A DNA stretch of 64,000 nt, from positions 1 to 64,000 of the forward strand of contig JAYQON010000001.1 of the NCBI GenBank assembly GCA_038144835.1, read 5' to 3'. The position numbers and the translations under genes were made by a program. The notes beneath the pieces were generated by a model that saw only the letters and a program-made list of their open reading frames with translations, ran no database searches and was not told the DNA's origin. This stretch comes from JALHOQ01 sp038144835 (lineage in GTDB: Bacteria > Bdellovibrionota > Bdellovibrionia > Bdellovibrionales > UBA1609). Of this stretch, positions 24,891-33,051 are shown one piece after another. The stretch's first letter is position 1; each line of letters starts with the position of its first letter.

Positions 24891-27488
24891 ATGTTTAAGA
24901 AATATCAACTTAAAAACGGGTTAAAAGTCTTACTTATCGAGAGCCACAAGAGCCCGGTCCTCTCAATTCAAATGTGGGTCAAGACTGGCTCCGCAGACGA
25001 AAAAAAGGGAGAGGAGGGTATCAGTCATTTTATCGAACACTTGGTGTTTAAAGGTTCGCGTAAGTTTGACGTGGGCGAAATCGCCTCGACTGTCGAAGGA
25101 GCTGGTGGAGAACTGAACGCCTACACTTCCTTTGATCAGACAGTTTTTTATGTAACGATTTCTAAAGAATTTCAGAACGTCGGACTTGAGGTGATATCTG
25201 AAATGATGGGCTTCCCCCGCTTTGATCAAGCTGAAATCGATAATGAACGGGAAGTAGTTATTGAGGAAATCAAACGTTCTAACGATAGCCCGCATCGGCA
25301 GGCGAGTCGGCTGCTTTTTTCAAGCATTTATAAAAAACATCCTTATGGCATTCCGGTCATCGGCTATGCTGAAAATATCAACACAGTGTCTCGAAAAGTA
25401 CTGCTTGATTATTTTCACTCCCGTTATAACCCCGACAACATGACGTTAGTTGTGGTTGGAGCTTTTGAGTCGGCAAAGATGCGAAAGCAAGTCGATGCAT
25501 TCTTCGGAAAATTCTCAAAAAGTAAACTTCGCGTGGTCAAGAGGCCACCTGTAGCAAGACGCAAAAGGCCGCAGGTTATTGTCGAGAAGGCTCCTTTTAA
25601 TGAAACCATTGTTCATGTGGCCTTTCCTGTTCCTAAAGCTTCACATAAGGATATAGCTGCACTAGAAATTTTCGCACTGATTTTTGGGCAAGGTGAAAGC
25701 TCGCGACTTAATCGACGCTTGCGAATGAATGAGCATTTGGTCAATTATGCAGGTTCTAGCGTTTTTGTTGCCCGAGACCCCGGATTTTTAGCACTTAGCC
25801 TATCTCTAAACGAAAAGGATCTTTCTCGTTCGTTGATCTGTTTGCGAGAAGAGCTCTGTGATGCTCTTAAGGAGCCTCCGACTGATTCTGAGTTCCGCAA
25901 GGCCCTTACGAATTTAGCCAGTGAACAATTCTATAGTCTTGAAACTGTCGATGGACTCGCTCGAAGTTACGGACACTATCAGGATCTTTTTGGAGACCCC
26001 AATTATTTTAAAAAATTCATCAAACAGGTACAAAGCCTGACTCCACTTGAAATCATCAAGACTGCAAAAAAATATTTAGATCCCAATAAGATTACGGTAG
26101 TGGCTATGAGCCCGTCGGAAAGGAGCCGTGTAGAGCCCACGATAAAATCTTGGCTCAAAGAAGTACGCAGAGATTTTCGGCAGGTATTAGCGAGCAGGCC
26201 GGCGCACAAATCTACCAAATTAAGCAGAATAAAGTTTGCCTTGAATAACCGCGCCCAGATTCGAGGCGAAATTGAAAAATGGCTACTCCCCAATGGCATT
26301 ACCATCATTACCCGGCCAAGCATGGACACGCCAGTTTTAAGCGTTCGCTGTGCCAGTCTTGGTGGCTCCCGTCTTGAAGGACCTACGTCGCAAGGAGCTA
26401 CTGAGCTTCTTTCTCGAGTCTGGACTGCGGGCGCCGGCTCATTATCTGAAGTGGACTTGAATCACAAAATCGATGAGATGGCGGCTTCTATTTCTGGCTT
26501 TGGCGGGCGCAATTCTCAGGGTTTATCCATGAGCTGCTTGCGGTCTTTCTCGACAGAGATGATGGATCTGTTTTGTGAAGTCTGGAAAAATCCGCTTTTT
26601 GAACAAGTTGCAGTGAATCGGGAAATTAAATCCATGATCGAGCACATCAAATTGCGAGCTGACAATCCTGCCCAAGTTTGCGTGCTAGCATTTTTAAAAG
26701 GCCTTTTTGGTGACCATCCTTATGGACGGGACCCTTACGGCTCTGCAGAGTCGATACAAAATCTGACCCGCGAAACCGTGCAAGAAATCTATAGCCGGAG
26801 GTCTGGCTTGACTATTGTCGGATCGGGAGCGTTGAACCCAATCGAATTTCGCCGACATATCGAGGATGCCCTAGGGGACCAAAAAATTGATAATGCTAAC
26901 TTTGAGCCACGAGCCATCATTTATCCGCAATCTGATATTCGTGTTTTTGAACAAAGCAACAAGCAGCAAAGTCATATTGTTTATGGATTTCCGGGGCTAA
27001 ATATGACCAGTCCTGATCGTTATGCATTACAAGTTTTGCAAGCTGTGTTAGCTGGCCAGGGGGGGCGTTTATTTGTCGAATTACGCGACAAAGCGTCCCT
27101 CGCTTACTCGGTGTCACCCATGCGAATGGAAGGTGTTGAAGGCGGCTATTTTGGCGCATATATCGGCTGCTCACCCGAAAAATCAGATACAGCTTTGCGT
27201 ATGATGAGAGATGAATTTACTAAGCTTGCCGAAAACAAAATTAGTAATGATGAGTTGTCGCGCGCCCAGCGCTATCTAATTGGCAAACACGATATTGATC
27301 TGCAAAAAAACTCTAACATTTCGTCAGCAATTCTTTTTGATCACATCTACGGAATTGATTTTATGGAGACTTATCGTTTTGCCGAAAATATTCGGTCGGT
27401 CAAATCCGAAGACATCATGTCGCTGGCTCAATATTTATTCTCAAAGCCATCAGTGATTTCTTTGGTCGGCCCATCGGCTCCGTGGTGA
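24891..27488 (+). CDS. M16-family zinc metalloprotease (insulinase/pitrilysin type), double-length
   Basis: 865 residues with two M16 units in one chain. The first carries the inverted zinc motif His46-Phe-Ile-Glu49-His50 (GISHFIEHLVFKGS) and the distal glutamate in REVVIEEIKRS (about 126). The second unit (from about residue 455, ITIITRPSMDTPVLSVRC) has no HxxEH and is presumably the structural partner half, as in PqqL and other fused enzymes. No signal peptide is obvious at MFKKYQLKNGLKVLLIE, so a cytoplasmic place is likely, though related proteins are periplasmic. Divergent from hemW with 18 bases between starts; a partial AAGG stands before the ATG. Confidence 0.9.
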   Translation: MFKKYQLKNGLKVLLIESHKSPVLSIQMWVKTGSADEKKGEEGISHFIEHLVFKGSRKFDVGEIASTVEGAGGELNAYTSFDQTVFYVTISKEFQNVGLEVISEMMGFPRFDQAEIDNEREVVIEEIKRSNDSPHRQASRLLFSSIYKKHPYGIPVIGYAENINTVSRKVLLDYFHSRYNPDNMTLVVVGAFESAKMRKQVDAFFGKFSKSKLRVVKRPPVARRKRPQVIVEKAPFNETIVHVAFPVPKASHKDIAALEIFALIFGQGESSRLNRRLRMNEHLVNYAGSSVFVARDPGFLALSLSLNEKDLSRSLICLREELCDALKEPPTDSEFRKALTNLASEQFYSLETVDGLARSYGHYQDLFGDPNYFKKFIKQVQSLTPLEIIKTAKKYLDPNKITVVAMSPSERSRVEPTIKSWLKEVRRDFRQVLASRPAHKSTKLSRIKFALNNRAQIRGEIEKWLLPNGITIITRPSMDTPVLSVRCASLGGSRLEGPTSQGATELLSRVWTAGAGSLSEVDLNHKIDEMAASISGFGGRNSQGLSMSCLRSFSTEMMDLFCEVWKNPLFEQVAVNREIKSMIEHIKLRADNPAQVCVLAFLKGLFGDHPYGRDPYGSAESIQNLTRETVQEIYSRRSGLTIVGSGALNPIEFRRHIEDALGDQKIDNANFEPRAIIYPQSDIRVFEQSNKQQSHIVYGFPGLNMTSPDRYALQVLQAVLAGQGGRLFVELRDKASLAYSVSPMRMEGVEGGYFGAYIGCSPEKSDTALRMMRDEFTKLAENKISNDELSRAQRYLIGKHDIDLQKNSNISSAILFDHIYGIDFMETYRFAENIRSVKSEDIMSLAQYLFSKPSVISLVGPSAPW

Positions 27489-27672
27489 TTTATCGGTAGT
27501 TGGTAAGCATAGGTATAATTTGATATTATTTATCGCATAAATGCGAGTCACAAAAGTGGCGTCCCGCAATGAGACTATACGGTGTTAGCTACACCTTTGG
27601 TCCGGATCACTACAGATAACTCGATTTTTTATTATAAAATGACGATGGTACTGGAGGGAGGCTCGGCTCTAT
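27489..27672 (+). promoter_or_regulatory. leader region of the unknown gene and tat genes
   Basis: 184 AT-rich bases after the M16 protease. TATAAA-like sequence lies near 27633-27640 and GGAGGGAGG near 27654-27662, some 10 bases before ATG 27673. A short frame starting at ATG 27639 overlaps the next gene out of phase and is probably not real. Confidence 0.35.
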
Positions 27673-28290
27673 ATGAGTCAATCCGAAAAAGCTATCGTAG
27701 TAGAAACGCCAAGAGAATTTTTTGTGGACAAGATTGGGTCCGCTTTAAAAAGGCTTCGCTTTGAGCCTTTGCCCGCATCGCGCTTTTATTTGGTGGGAGT
27801 TCTCGAGCGGTTTATGTTTGTCCATAATCTATTCCCAACCAGCGAAGATACCGGCAAGGCCAGAAGGGAGACCTTGGCTGAGCTCTATTTTAGAGCTCAA
27901 AATTCCCCTCACCCCAAGAGTTTGGATTTGTGGCGTCAGCTTGCGGACAGCAGCTTGTACATTAGCGGCTTCTTTGGTGACTCACTAAATCGCAAGCTTG
28001 TCGATTTGGAATACTACGCGGACATGGGTGGAGTTGCGTATGCAGCCCTATCGTCTTTTACCAATGATCAGGAAACCGCTCAGATGTACGATGAATTTTC
28101 TACGCGCTTTCCAGAGTTTGTAGATGTCCTGACTTATATCAGTCAGGACGCAATGATCCAAACCAATGGTGACCTCTTGAAGCTTTATGATAGGTACCTA
28201 TCTACAGGATCACGTCTGGCCGAAGAGCAACTTGTCGAAAAAGGACTGCTCAACGCGGACTTACAAAAAAGCAAAAATAGTAAAATGTGA
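27673..28290 (+). CDS. conserved-looking protein of unknown function upstream of tatB-tatC
   Basis: 205 residues, soluble, mostly helical, no signal peptide. No domain recognised. Visible features: an amphipathic start (MSQSEKAIVVETPREFFVDKIGSALKRLRF), an aromatic patch FYLVGVLERFMFVHNLFP, repeated charged helices, and a closing basic tail (LQKSKNSKM). The composition and codon use match the neighbours and a strong ribosome-binding site is present, so it is a real gene. It precedes tatB by 57 bases in the same direction, and joint transcription is likely. A function cannot be given; its size and helix pattern would suit a small scaffold or adaptor. Confidence 0.7.
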   Translation: MSQSEKAIVVETPREFFVDKIGSALKRLRFEPLPASRFYLVGVLERFMFVHNLFPTSEDTGKARRETLAELYFRAQNSPHPKSLDLWRQLADSSLYISGFFGDSLNRKLVDLEYYADMGGVAYAALSSFTNDQETAQMYDEFSTRFPEFVDVLTYISQDAMIQTNGDLLKLYDRYLSTGSRLAEEQLVEKGLLNADLQKSKNSKM

Positions 28291-28347
28291 GCAAGGACTA
28301 TTCACCGGTTTCTTGGCAAGTTCAAGTTGAGAGTGTAAGGTCAAGAC

Positions 28348-28647
28348 ATGTTTAATCTCGGGTTTTCAGAACTCATTTTGCTGGGTATTATTGCTCTGAT
28401 ATTTATTGGCCCCCAGCAGTTGCCCGAAGTTGCTCGCTCGATAGGACGTTTGCTCAACGAGTTCAAGCGAGCAACCAATGATTTTCAAGAGACTTTTACC
28501 TCGCCAATAAAAAATGAAATACAAAACCGGATTCAAGATGTCCGAGCTCACTTGACAGTCGAAGATTCAAATTTGTCTCAAGAGCCCGTCGCAGCCTCCA
28601 AAGGCGACAACATGGATAAGCCCGCGGAAGAGGATAAAAAGGCATGA
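28348..28647 (+). CDS. tatB: Sec-independent translocase subunit TatB (TatA/B family)
   Basis: 99 residues. Part of the twin-arginine translocase that exports folded proteins. One short N-terminal membrane helix, the hinge GPQQLPEVARSIGRLLNEFKRATNDF, then an amphipathic helix and a charged tail. The start MFNLGFSELILLG and the polar Glu8 inside the helix match TatB more than TatA (compare MFDIGFSEL in E. coli TatB); the short tail is TatA-like. No second tatA is in the window. ATGA overlap with tatC gives translational coupling. Confidence 0.85.
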   Translation: MFNLGFSELILLGIIALIFIGPQQLPEVARSIGRLLNEFKRATNDFQETFTSPIKNEIQNRIQDVRAHLTVEDSNLSQEPVAASKGDNMDKPAEEDKKA

Positions 28648-29381
28648 ATCCTCAAGAAGAGATGAGTCTCATCGAACATTTGACGGAGTTGCGTTACCGT
28701 TTGGTGCGTTCAATTCAGGGTATTTTTTTGGGGTCTGCGCTTGGGATTTACTATGCCGATTATATTATGGCCATCATTCGTAAACCTATACTGCCTTTTT
28801 TGGGAGATGGGGGAGGGTTAGTATTTACAGGTGTGATGGACAAATTCATGGCTCATTTAAAAGTGGGTGCGTTGAGCGGTGTTATCCTTACCTGTCCGTA
28901 CTGGTTATATCACCTCTGGCAGTTTATTTCTCCCGGGCTCTATAAAAATGAGCGACGATATGCTGGTGGATTTATTTTTTCTGGATCAGTTTTATTTTTA
29001 CTCGGCGTAGGATTTGTATATTTCTTTGTTTACCCCACGGCTTTCGAGTATCTCTTGGCTTTTGGCGGTGATGTCGATAAGCCCATGATAACCATTGGTG
29101 AATACCTGGGTTTTTTTGTGATGACCACTTTGCTCTTTGGTCTTTCATTTGAATTACCACTTGTCATGGTAGTTCTGGCAATTATGGGTGTCATTGACGT
29201 CGATTTTCTTCGAAAAAATCGTCGATACGCCATAGTGGTTCTTGCTGTGTTATCAGCGGTGCTAACTCCACCAGACATTGTTAGTATGTGTATGATGCTT
29301 GTTCCGCTTTATGCGCTTTATGAGATCGCAATTTGGGTGATTTATTTTATGATCCCCAAAATCAATAAACCGGTAGTTTAA
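28644..29381 (+). CDS. tatC: Sec-independent translocase subunit TatC
   Basis: Core receptor of the twin-arginine translocase, recognising RR signal peptides. 245 residues with six predicted membrane helices. Family marks: SLIEHLTELRYRLVRSI at the amino end (conserved E and R of the cytoplasmic tip), FISPGLYKNERRYAGGFIF, and the closing region PDIVSMCMMLVPLYALYEIAIW. Full length (E. coli 258). Convergent with the mutase gene, 12 bases between stops. Confidence 0.95.
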   Translation: MNPQEEMSLIEHLTELRYRLVRSIQGIFLGSALGIYYADYIMAIIRKPILPFLGDGGGLVFTGVMDKFMAHLKVGALSGVILTCPYWLYHLWQFISPGLYKNERRYAGGFIFSGSVLFLLGVGFVYFFVYPTAFEYLLAFGGDVDKPMITIGEYLGFFVMTTLLFGLSFELPLVMVVLAIMGVIDVDFLRKNRRYAIVVLAVLSAVLTPPDIVSMCMMLVPLYALYEIAIWVIYFMIPKINKPVV

Positions 29382-29393
29382 AGCAAATCTGGT

Positions 29394-31007
29394 TCAAAGA
29401 GTGATAGTCTCTTTGTATAGGCCAAAAACTTTGCGCAGTTCATCAGAAATTTCCCCTAGAGTGACATGATTTTCTACAGCTTCTACAAACCTTGGAACTA
29501 GATTATCTTGTGACTCTGCGGCGTTACGAATTTGATCCAGTTGCTTGGCTATCAATGTCTTGTCGCGCTTGGCTTTAAAAGCTTTTAAACGTTGAATTTG
29601 TTCGTGCGACACCTCTTCAGACACTCTGAGTATATCTGAGGGATAGGGCTCATCTTGAACAAACTCATTTACGCCGACGACGATTTCTTTTTTGCTTTCG
29701 AGGTCTTTTTGAAACTGATATGAGGCGTTTTGTATTTCGTTTTGAATCCAGCCAGATTCAATGCAAGCGACAACTCCGCCCATACCATCAATTCTTTCGA
29801 TATATTCCAACGCTCTCTTTTCAATTTCGTTGGTCATAGATTCAATGAGGTAAGACCCGCCTAGAGGGTCAACAACATCTGCGGCTCCCGTTTCAAAAGC
29901 CAGAATTTGTTGGGTGCGAAGAGCTATGGTGGCTGCTTTCTCTGTTGGCAACCCCAAAGCCTCGTCCATCGAATTGGTGTGCAGACTCTGAGTCCCCCCT
30001 AATACAGCAGCAAGAGCCTGAATAGCTACTCGAACTATGTTATTTTCAGGTTGCTGGGCTGTTAGGGTTGATCCGGCAACTTGAGAGTGAAAACGAAGTT
30101 TCATGGCATTGGCTTCTTTGGCGCCAAAACGATCTTTCATTAATCGAGCCCACATACGGCGTGCAGCTCGAAATTTAGCAATTTCTTCAAAAAAATTGTT
30201 GTGGACGTTAAAAAAGAAGCTCAAACGTTTACCAAAGTCGTCGATATTCAACCCGCGATCACGAGCTGCTTGAACGTAAGTTAGTCCATTCGCTAAGGTA
30301 AAGGCCACCTCCTGAACGGCCGTACTGCCAGCCTCGCGAATGTGGTAGCCCGAAATTGAAATTGTGTTCCATCCGGGAACGTTTTCGGTACAAAACTTAA
30401 AGATATCAGTGATGATTCTAAGTGATGGTTTGGGCGGATAGATATAGGTTCCGCGAGCAATGTACTCTTTGAGAAGGTCGTTTTGAATGGTCCCTTTCAA
30501 AGTGTTCATAGGAATTCCGCGTCTTTTGGCCACGGCTATATATAAAGCCAATAGAATTCCCGCAGTGGAGTTGATGGTCATGGATGTTGAAATTTCTTGG
30601 AGTGGCAAATCCGCCAGCAGAATTTCCATATCCTCTATCGAGCTTACAGCAACCCCGACTTTGCCAACCTCTCCGGTGGACATAATATGATCTGAATCGT
30701 AACCCATTTGAGTGGGTAAATCGAAAGCCACACTCAATCCAGTCGTCCCTTTGCTTAACAAAAGCTTGTAGCGCTGATTGCTGTCTTGTGCAGAACCAAA
30801 ACCCGCATATTGGCGCATGGTCCATAGGCGACCACGGTACATTGTTTCTTGTACTCCGCGAGTAAAAGGAAAAGCGCCTGGAGATGCTAAGTCAGAGGAT
30901 TCGAGATCCTCTGGGTTCCAGTCCGCATGCGTATAAACGCGTTTAAGATCTATATTAGAAGATGTTCTGAAATGCGTTTTGCGCTCTTTGCTTTTGCTGT
31001 CTTGCAT
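29394..31007 (-). CDS. mcmA1: methylmalonyl-CoA mutase large subunit (substrate domain only)
   Basis: 537 residues, the TIM-barrel substrate-binding part of a B12-dependent mutase; the cobalamin-binding domain is absent and must come from a separate subunit not in this window. Substrate type: Tyr67 in RQYAGFG and Arg185 in YIARGTYIYPP stand 118 residues apart, matching Tyr89 and Arg207 of Propionibacterium methylmalonyl-CoA mutase; isobutyryl-CoA mutases carry Phe and Gln there. Other marks: SVAFDLPTQMGYDSD, SISGYHIREAGSTAVQE, FRAARRMWARLM, GGTQSLHTNSMDEALGLPT. It follows the propionyl-CoA carboxylase genes by three bases, so the product methylmalonyl-CoA would be turned into succinyl-CoA. 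Confidence 0.92.
   Translation of the reverse strand: MQDSKSKERKTHFRTSSNIDLKRVYTHADWNPEDLESSDLASPGAFPFTRGVQETMYRGRLWTMRQYAGFGSAQDSNQRYKLLLSKGTTGLSVAFDLPTQMGYDSDHIMSTGEVGKVGVAVSSIEDMEILLADLPLQEISTSMTINSTAGILLALYIAVAKRRGIPMNTLKGTIQNDLLKEYIARGTYIYPPKPSLRIITDIFKFCTENVPGWNTISISGYHIREAGSTAVQEVAFTLANGLTYVQAARDRGLNIDDFGKRLSFFFNVHNNFFEEIAKFRAARRMWARLMKDRFGAKEANAMKLRFHSQVAGSTLTAQQPENNIVRVAIQALAAVLGGTQSLHTNSMDEALGLPTEKAATIALRTQQILAFETGAADVVDPLGGSYLIESMTNEIEKRALEYIERIDGMGGVVACIESGWIQNEIQNASYQFQKDLESKKEIVVGVNEFVQDEPYPSDILRVSEEVSHEQIQRLKAFKAKRDKTLIAKQLDQIRNAAESQDNLVPRFVEAVENHVTLGEISDELRKVFGLYKETITL
29395..29415. terminator. 7-bp hairpin at the tatC / mutase convergent junction
   Basis: CAAAGAG (29395-29401), a loop of seven bases, then CTCTTTG (29409-29415). 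It covers the last codons of the mutase gene and lies just past the tatC stop. No T tract follows on either strand, so termination by it is uncertain. Confidence 0.4.
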
Positions 31008-31010
31008 TGA

Positions 31011-31535
31011 TTACTTCGCGAATGTGATTAAGACTGCGCCGGATTCGACGTTCTCGCCCTCTTTAACTAAAACTTCTTTGATTTTTACAGCCGATGCCGC
31101 ACGCATTTCGTTTTCCATTTTCATAGCTTCCATAATCAACAGAGGATCGCCTTCCTTAACTTCATCGCCAGGTTTAACGAATATTTTGACGATTTTGCCA
31201 GGCATACCGGAAGATAAGCTGGATCCAGCGCCCATTCCTCCGCCTGCCTTCAGGCTCTCATGTAATAGGGCTTCTTCGTTATAAACTTTAAATGTTTTAT
31301 AGGCTCCGCGGGTGTAAACCGTGTATTCAGTGCCTTTGTTGATGACATCGACAAGGTAAGAGCTATCTTTAAAAAGAAAGCTGACCGTGTCGTCTAAATT
31401 CATGTAATCCTGTTTGCGGATGTCAAAATACTTCCAATCCTTATCGTCCTCGCGCATGCCTACGCGCCAATGAGTTTTACTTTCTGTGACTGAGACTTGA
31501 TATTTTAAACCTTCCGATTCTGCTTCGAAATACAT
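31011..31535 (-). CDS. biotin carboxyl carrier subunit of acyl-CoA carboxylase
   Basis: 174 residues from ATG 31535. The C-terminal 80 residues are a biotinyl domain with the acceptor lysine in IMEAMKMENEM and the flanking GKIVKIFVKPGDEVKEGDPL and VKEGENVESGAVLITFAK. The N-terminal part (YQVSVTESKTHWRVGMREDDKDWKYFDI) resembles the BT linker region that follows the carboxylase domain in one-chain propionyl-CoA carboxylase alpha subunits, so the subunit looks like a split alpha chain. ATG 31535 stands two bases after the stop of the biotin carboxylase gene, behind GAGGAA. A further ATG at 31580 would overlap that gene by 43 bases and is less likely. Confidence 0.88.
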   Translation of the reverse strand: MYFEAESEGLKYQVSVTESKTHWRVGMREDDKDWKYFDIRKQDYMNLDDTVSFLFKDSSYLVDVINKGTEYTVYTRGAYKTFKVYNEEALLHESLKAGGGMGAGSSLSSGMPGKIVKIFVKPGDEVKEGDPLLIMEAMKMENEMRAASAVKIKEVLVKEGENVESGAVLITFAK

Positions 31536-31537
31536 GT

Positions 31538-33040
31538 TTAAACGTTCCTCATGGATTTCAGCCGACCATGTCGTTTCCATTGGCTAGCTATGTTGTAGTC
31601 GCCCACATCCCTAGATTTACTTTGATTGTATGCCTCAATCGCGGCGGCGATCAAAAATACGTCATTATCGACAAACATGAACAGTTCACGATGTTTTTTG
31701 CCGGCAATCTGTTGATCAATAAATTGAGTGGTGTAAGTGCCTTCTATAAACGCAGGATGTACAAGAATGTTTTTGTGCAAAACAATGTTGCTCTTAATTC
31801 CCGTGAGCATATACTCCGCGAGTGCGCGCTGAGTGCGTTCAATGCACTCCTTTCGGTCCGCACCCCAAACAATCAGTTTGGCGATCATTGGGTCGTAATA
31901 AATCGGCACTTCATAGCCTGGATAGGCGCAATTATCGAGTCGGACAAAAGGACCCGCAGGCATACGATATTTTCGAATTTTGCCTGGATTAGGTGTGAAA
32001 TTGACAGGGTCCTCGGCGCATATTCTTAGCTCAATGGCATGACCTTTTTGGCGCACCTCCGACTGCTTGAAAGAAAGGGGATTGCCCATAGCCACCGAGA
32101 TTTGTTCTTTAACCAAATCGAAACCCGTGACTAGCTCGGTCACGGGGTGCTCGACTTGCAGACGGGTATTCATCTCCATAAAGAAGAATTCTTTTGTTTT
32201 GTTATCAAATATGAATTCAATGGTTCCAGCGCCAACATATTGAATTGACTTGCCGGCACGCACAGCCACCTCTCCTAACTTTTCACGAACATCGGACGGA
32301 ACGGAAATGCTAGGTGACTCTTCGATCAGCTTTTGATGTCGGCGTTGCATTGAGCATTCGCGCTCATAAAGATGTACAACATTGCCATGAGTGTCCCCAA
32401 AAATCTGAACTTCAATGTGTTTAGGGTTTTGTATAAAACGCTCAATAAAAACACGATCATCTTTAAAGTAATTTTTACCTTCGCTTTGACAAGCTCGAAA
32501 GGCGCTGGCTAATTCTTTTGGGTCGTGTACGACACGAATACCTTTACCACCACCGCCGGCAGAAGCTTTTAGAATTACAGGGTAGCCAATACGCTCAGCT
32601 TCTTTCTTGGCCGTCTCAGCATCGGGAACTGCGCCCTCTGTGCCTGGTACTGTTGGCACTCCTGCTTTTTTCATGAGTTCGCGAGAGGCGAGTTTGTCTC
32701 CCATGGCTAGAATGTTTTCAACAGTTGGACCAATAAACACGAGTCCAGCTTCCGTAACCGCTTTAGCAAATTCTGGCGATTCGCTCAAAAAACCATAGCC
32801 TGGATGAATTGCTTCAGCGCCAGCCTTCTTTGCCACTTCGAGAATTTTCGAAATGTTGAGATAAGACTGGGCGCTGGGCGGGGGGCCTATGTGATAAGCC
32901 TCATCGGCTAACATAACGTGTAATCCGTTACGATCAGCATCAGAATACACTGCTACCGAGGTCACTCCGAGTTCGCGCAGAGTGCGGGTAACCCGGATGG
33001 CGATTTCTCCTCGATTGGCGATCAGCACTTTTTTAAACAT
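31538..33040 (-). CDS. biotin carboxylase subunit of acetyl/propionyl-CoA carboxylase
   Basis: 500 residues. ATP-grasp enzyme that carboxylates biotin with bicarbonate. Sequence: FKKVLIANRGEIAIRVTRTLRELG, AIHPGYGFLSE, the ATP-binding glycine loop ILKASAGGGGKGIRVV, the metal-binding FFMEMNTRLQVEHPVTELVTGFDLV, and RICAEDP. About 45 residues beyond the E. coli AccC length (449) occur at the C-terminus (FMFVDNDVFLIAAAIEAYNQSKSRD), as in alpha chains of propionyl-CoA carboxylase. Strong ribosome-binding site (GAGGTGAT) before the ATG. Second gene of the carboxylase operon, between the beta subunit and the biotin carrier. Confidence 0.93.
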   Translation of the reverse strand: MFKKVLIANRGEIAIRVTRTLRELGVTSVAVYSDADRNGLHVMLADEAYHIGPPPSAQSYLNISKILEVAKKAGAEAIHPGYGFLSESPEFAKAVTEAGLVFIGPTVENILAMGDKLASRELMKKAGVPTVPGTEGAVPDAETAKKEAERIGYPVILKASAGGGGKGIRVVHDPKELASAFRACQSEGKNYFKDDRVFIERFIQNPKHIEVQIFGDTHGNVVHLYERECSMQRRHQKLIEESPSISVPSDVREKLGEVAVRAGKSIQYVGAGTIEFIFDNKTKEFFFMEMNTRLQVEHPVTELVTGFDLVKEQISVAMGNPLSFKQSEVRQKGHAIELRICAEDPVNFTPNPGKIRKYRMPAGPFVRLDNCAYPGYEVPIYYDPMIAKLIVWGADRKECIERTQRALAEYMLTGIKSNIVLHKNILVHPAFIEGTYTTQFIDQQIAGKKHRELFMFVDNDVFLIAAAIEAYNQSKSRDVGDYNIASQWKRHGRLKSMRNV

Positions 33041-33051
33041 TACACATCACC

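Noticed and set aside
23661..24908. Extended HemW start at TTG 24908
   Set aside because: The first 12 residues do not belong to the family and would overlap the start of the divergent M16 protease gene.
31568..32029. Plus-strand frame of 153 residues opposite the biotin carboxylase gene
   Set aside because: Antisense shadow of a strongly conserved gene; no ribosome-binding site or domain.
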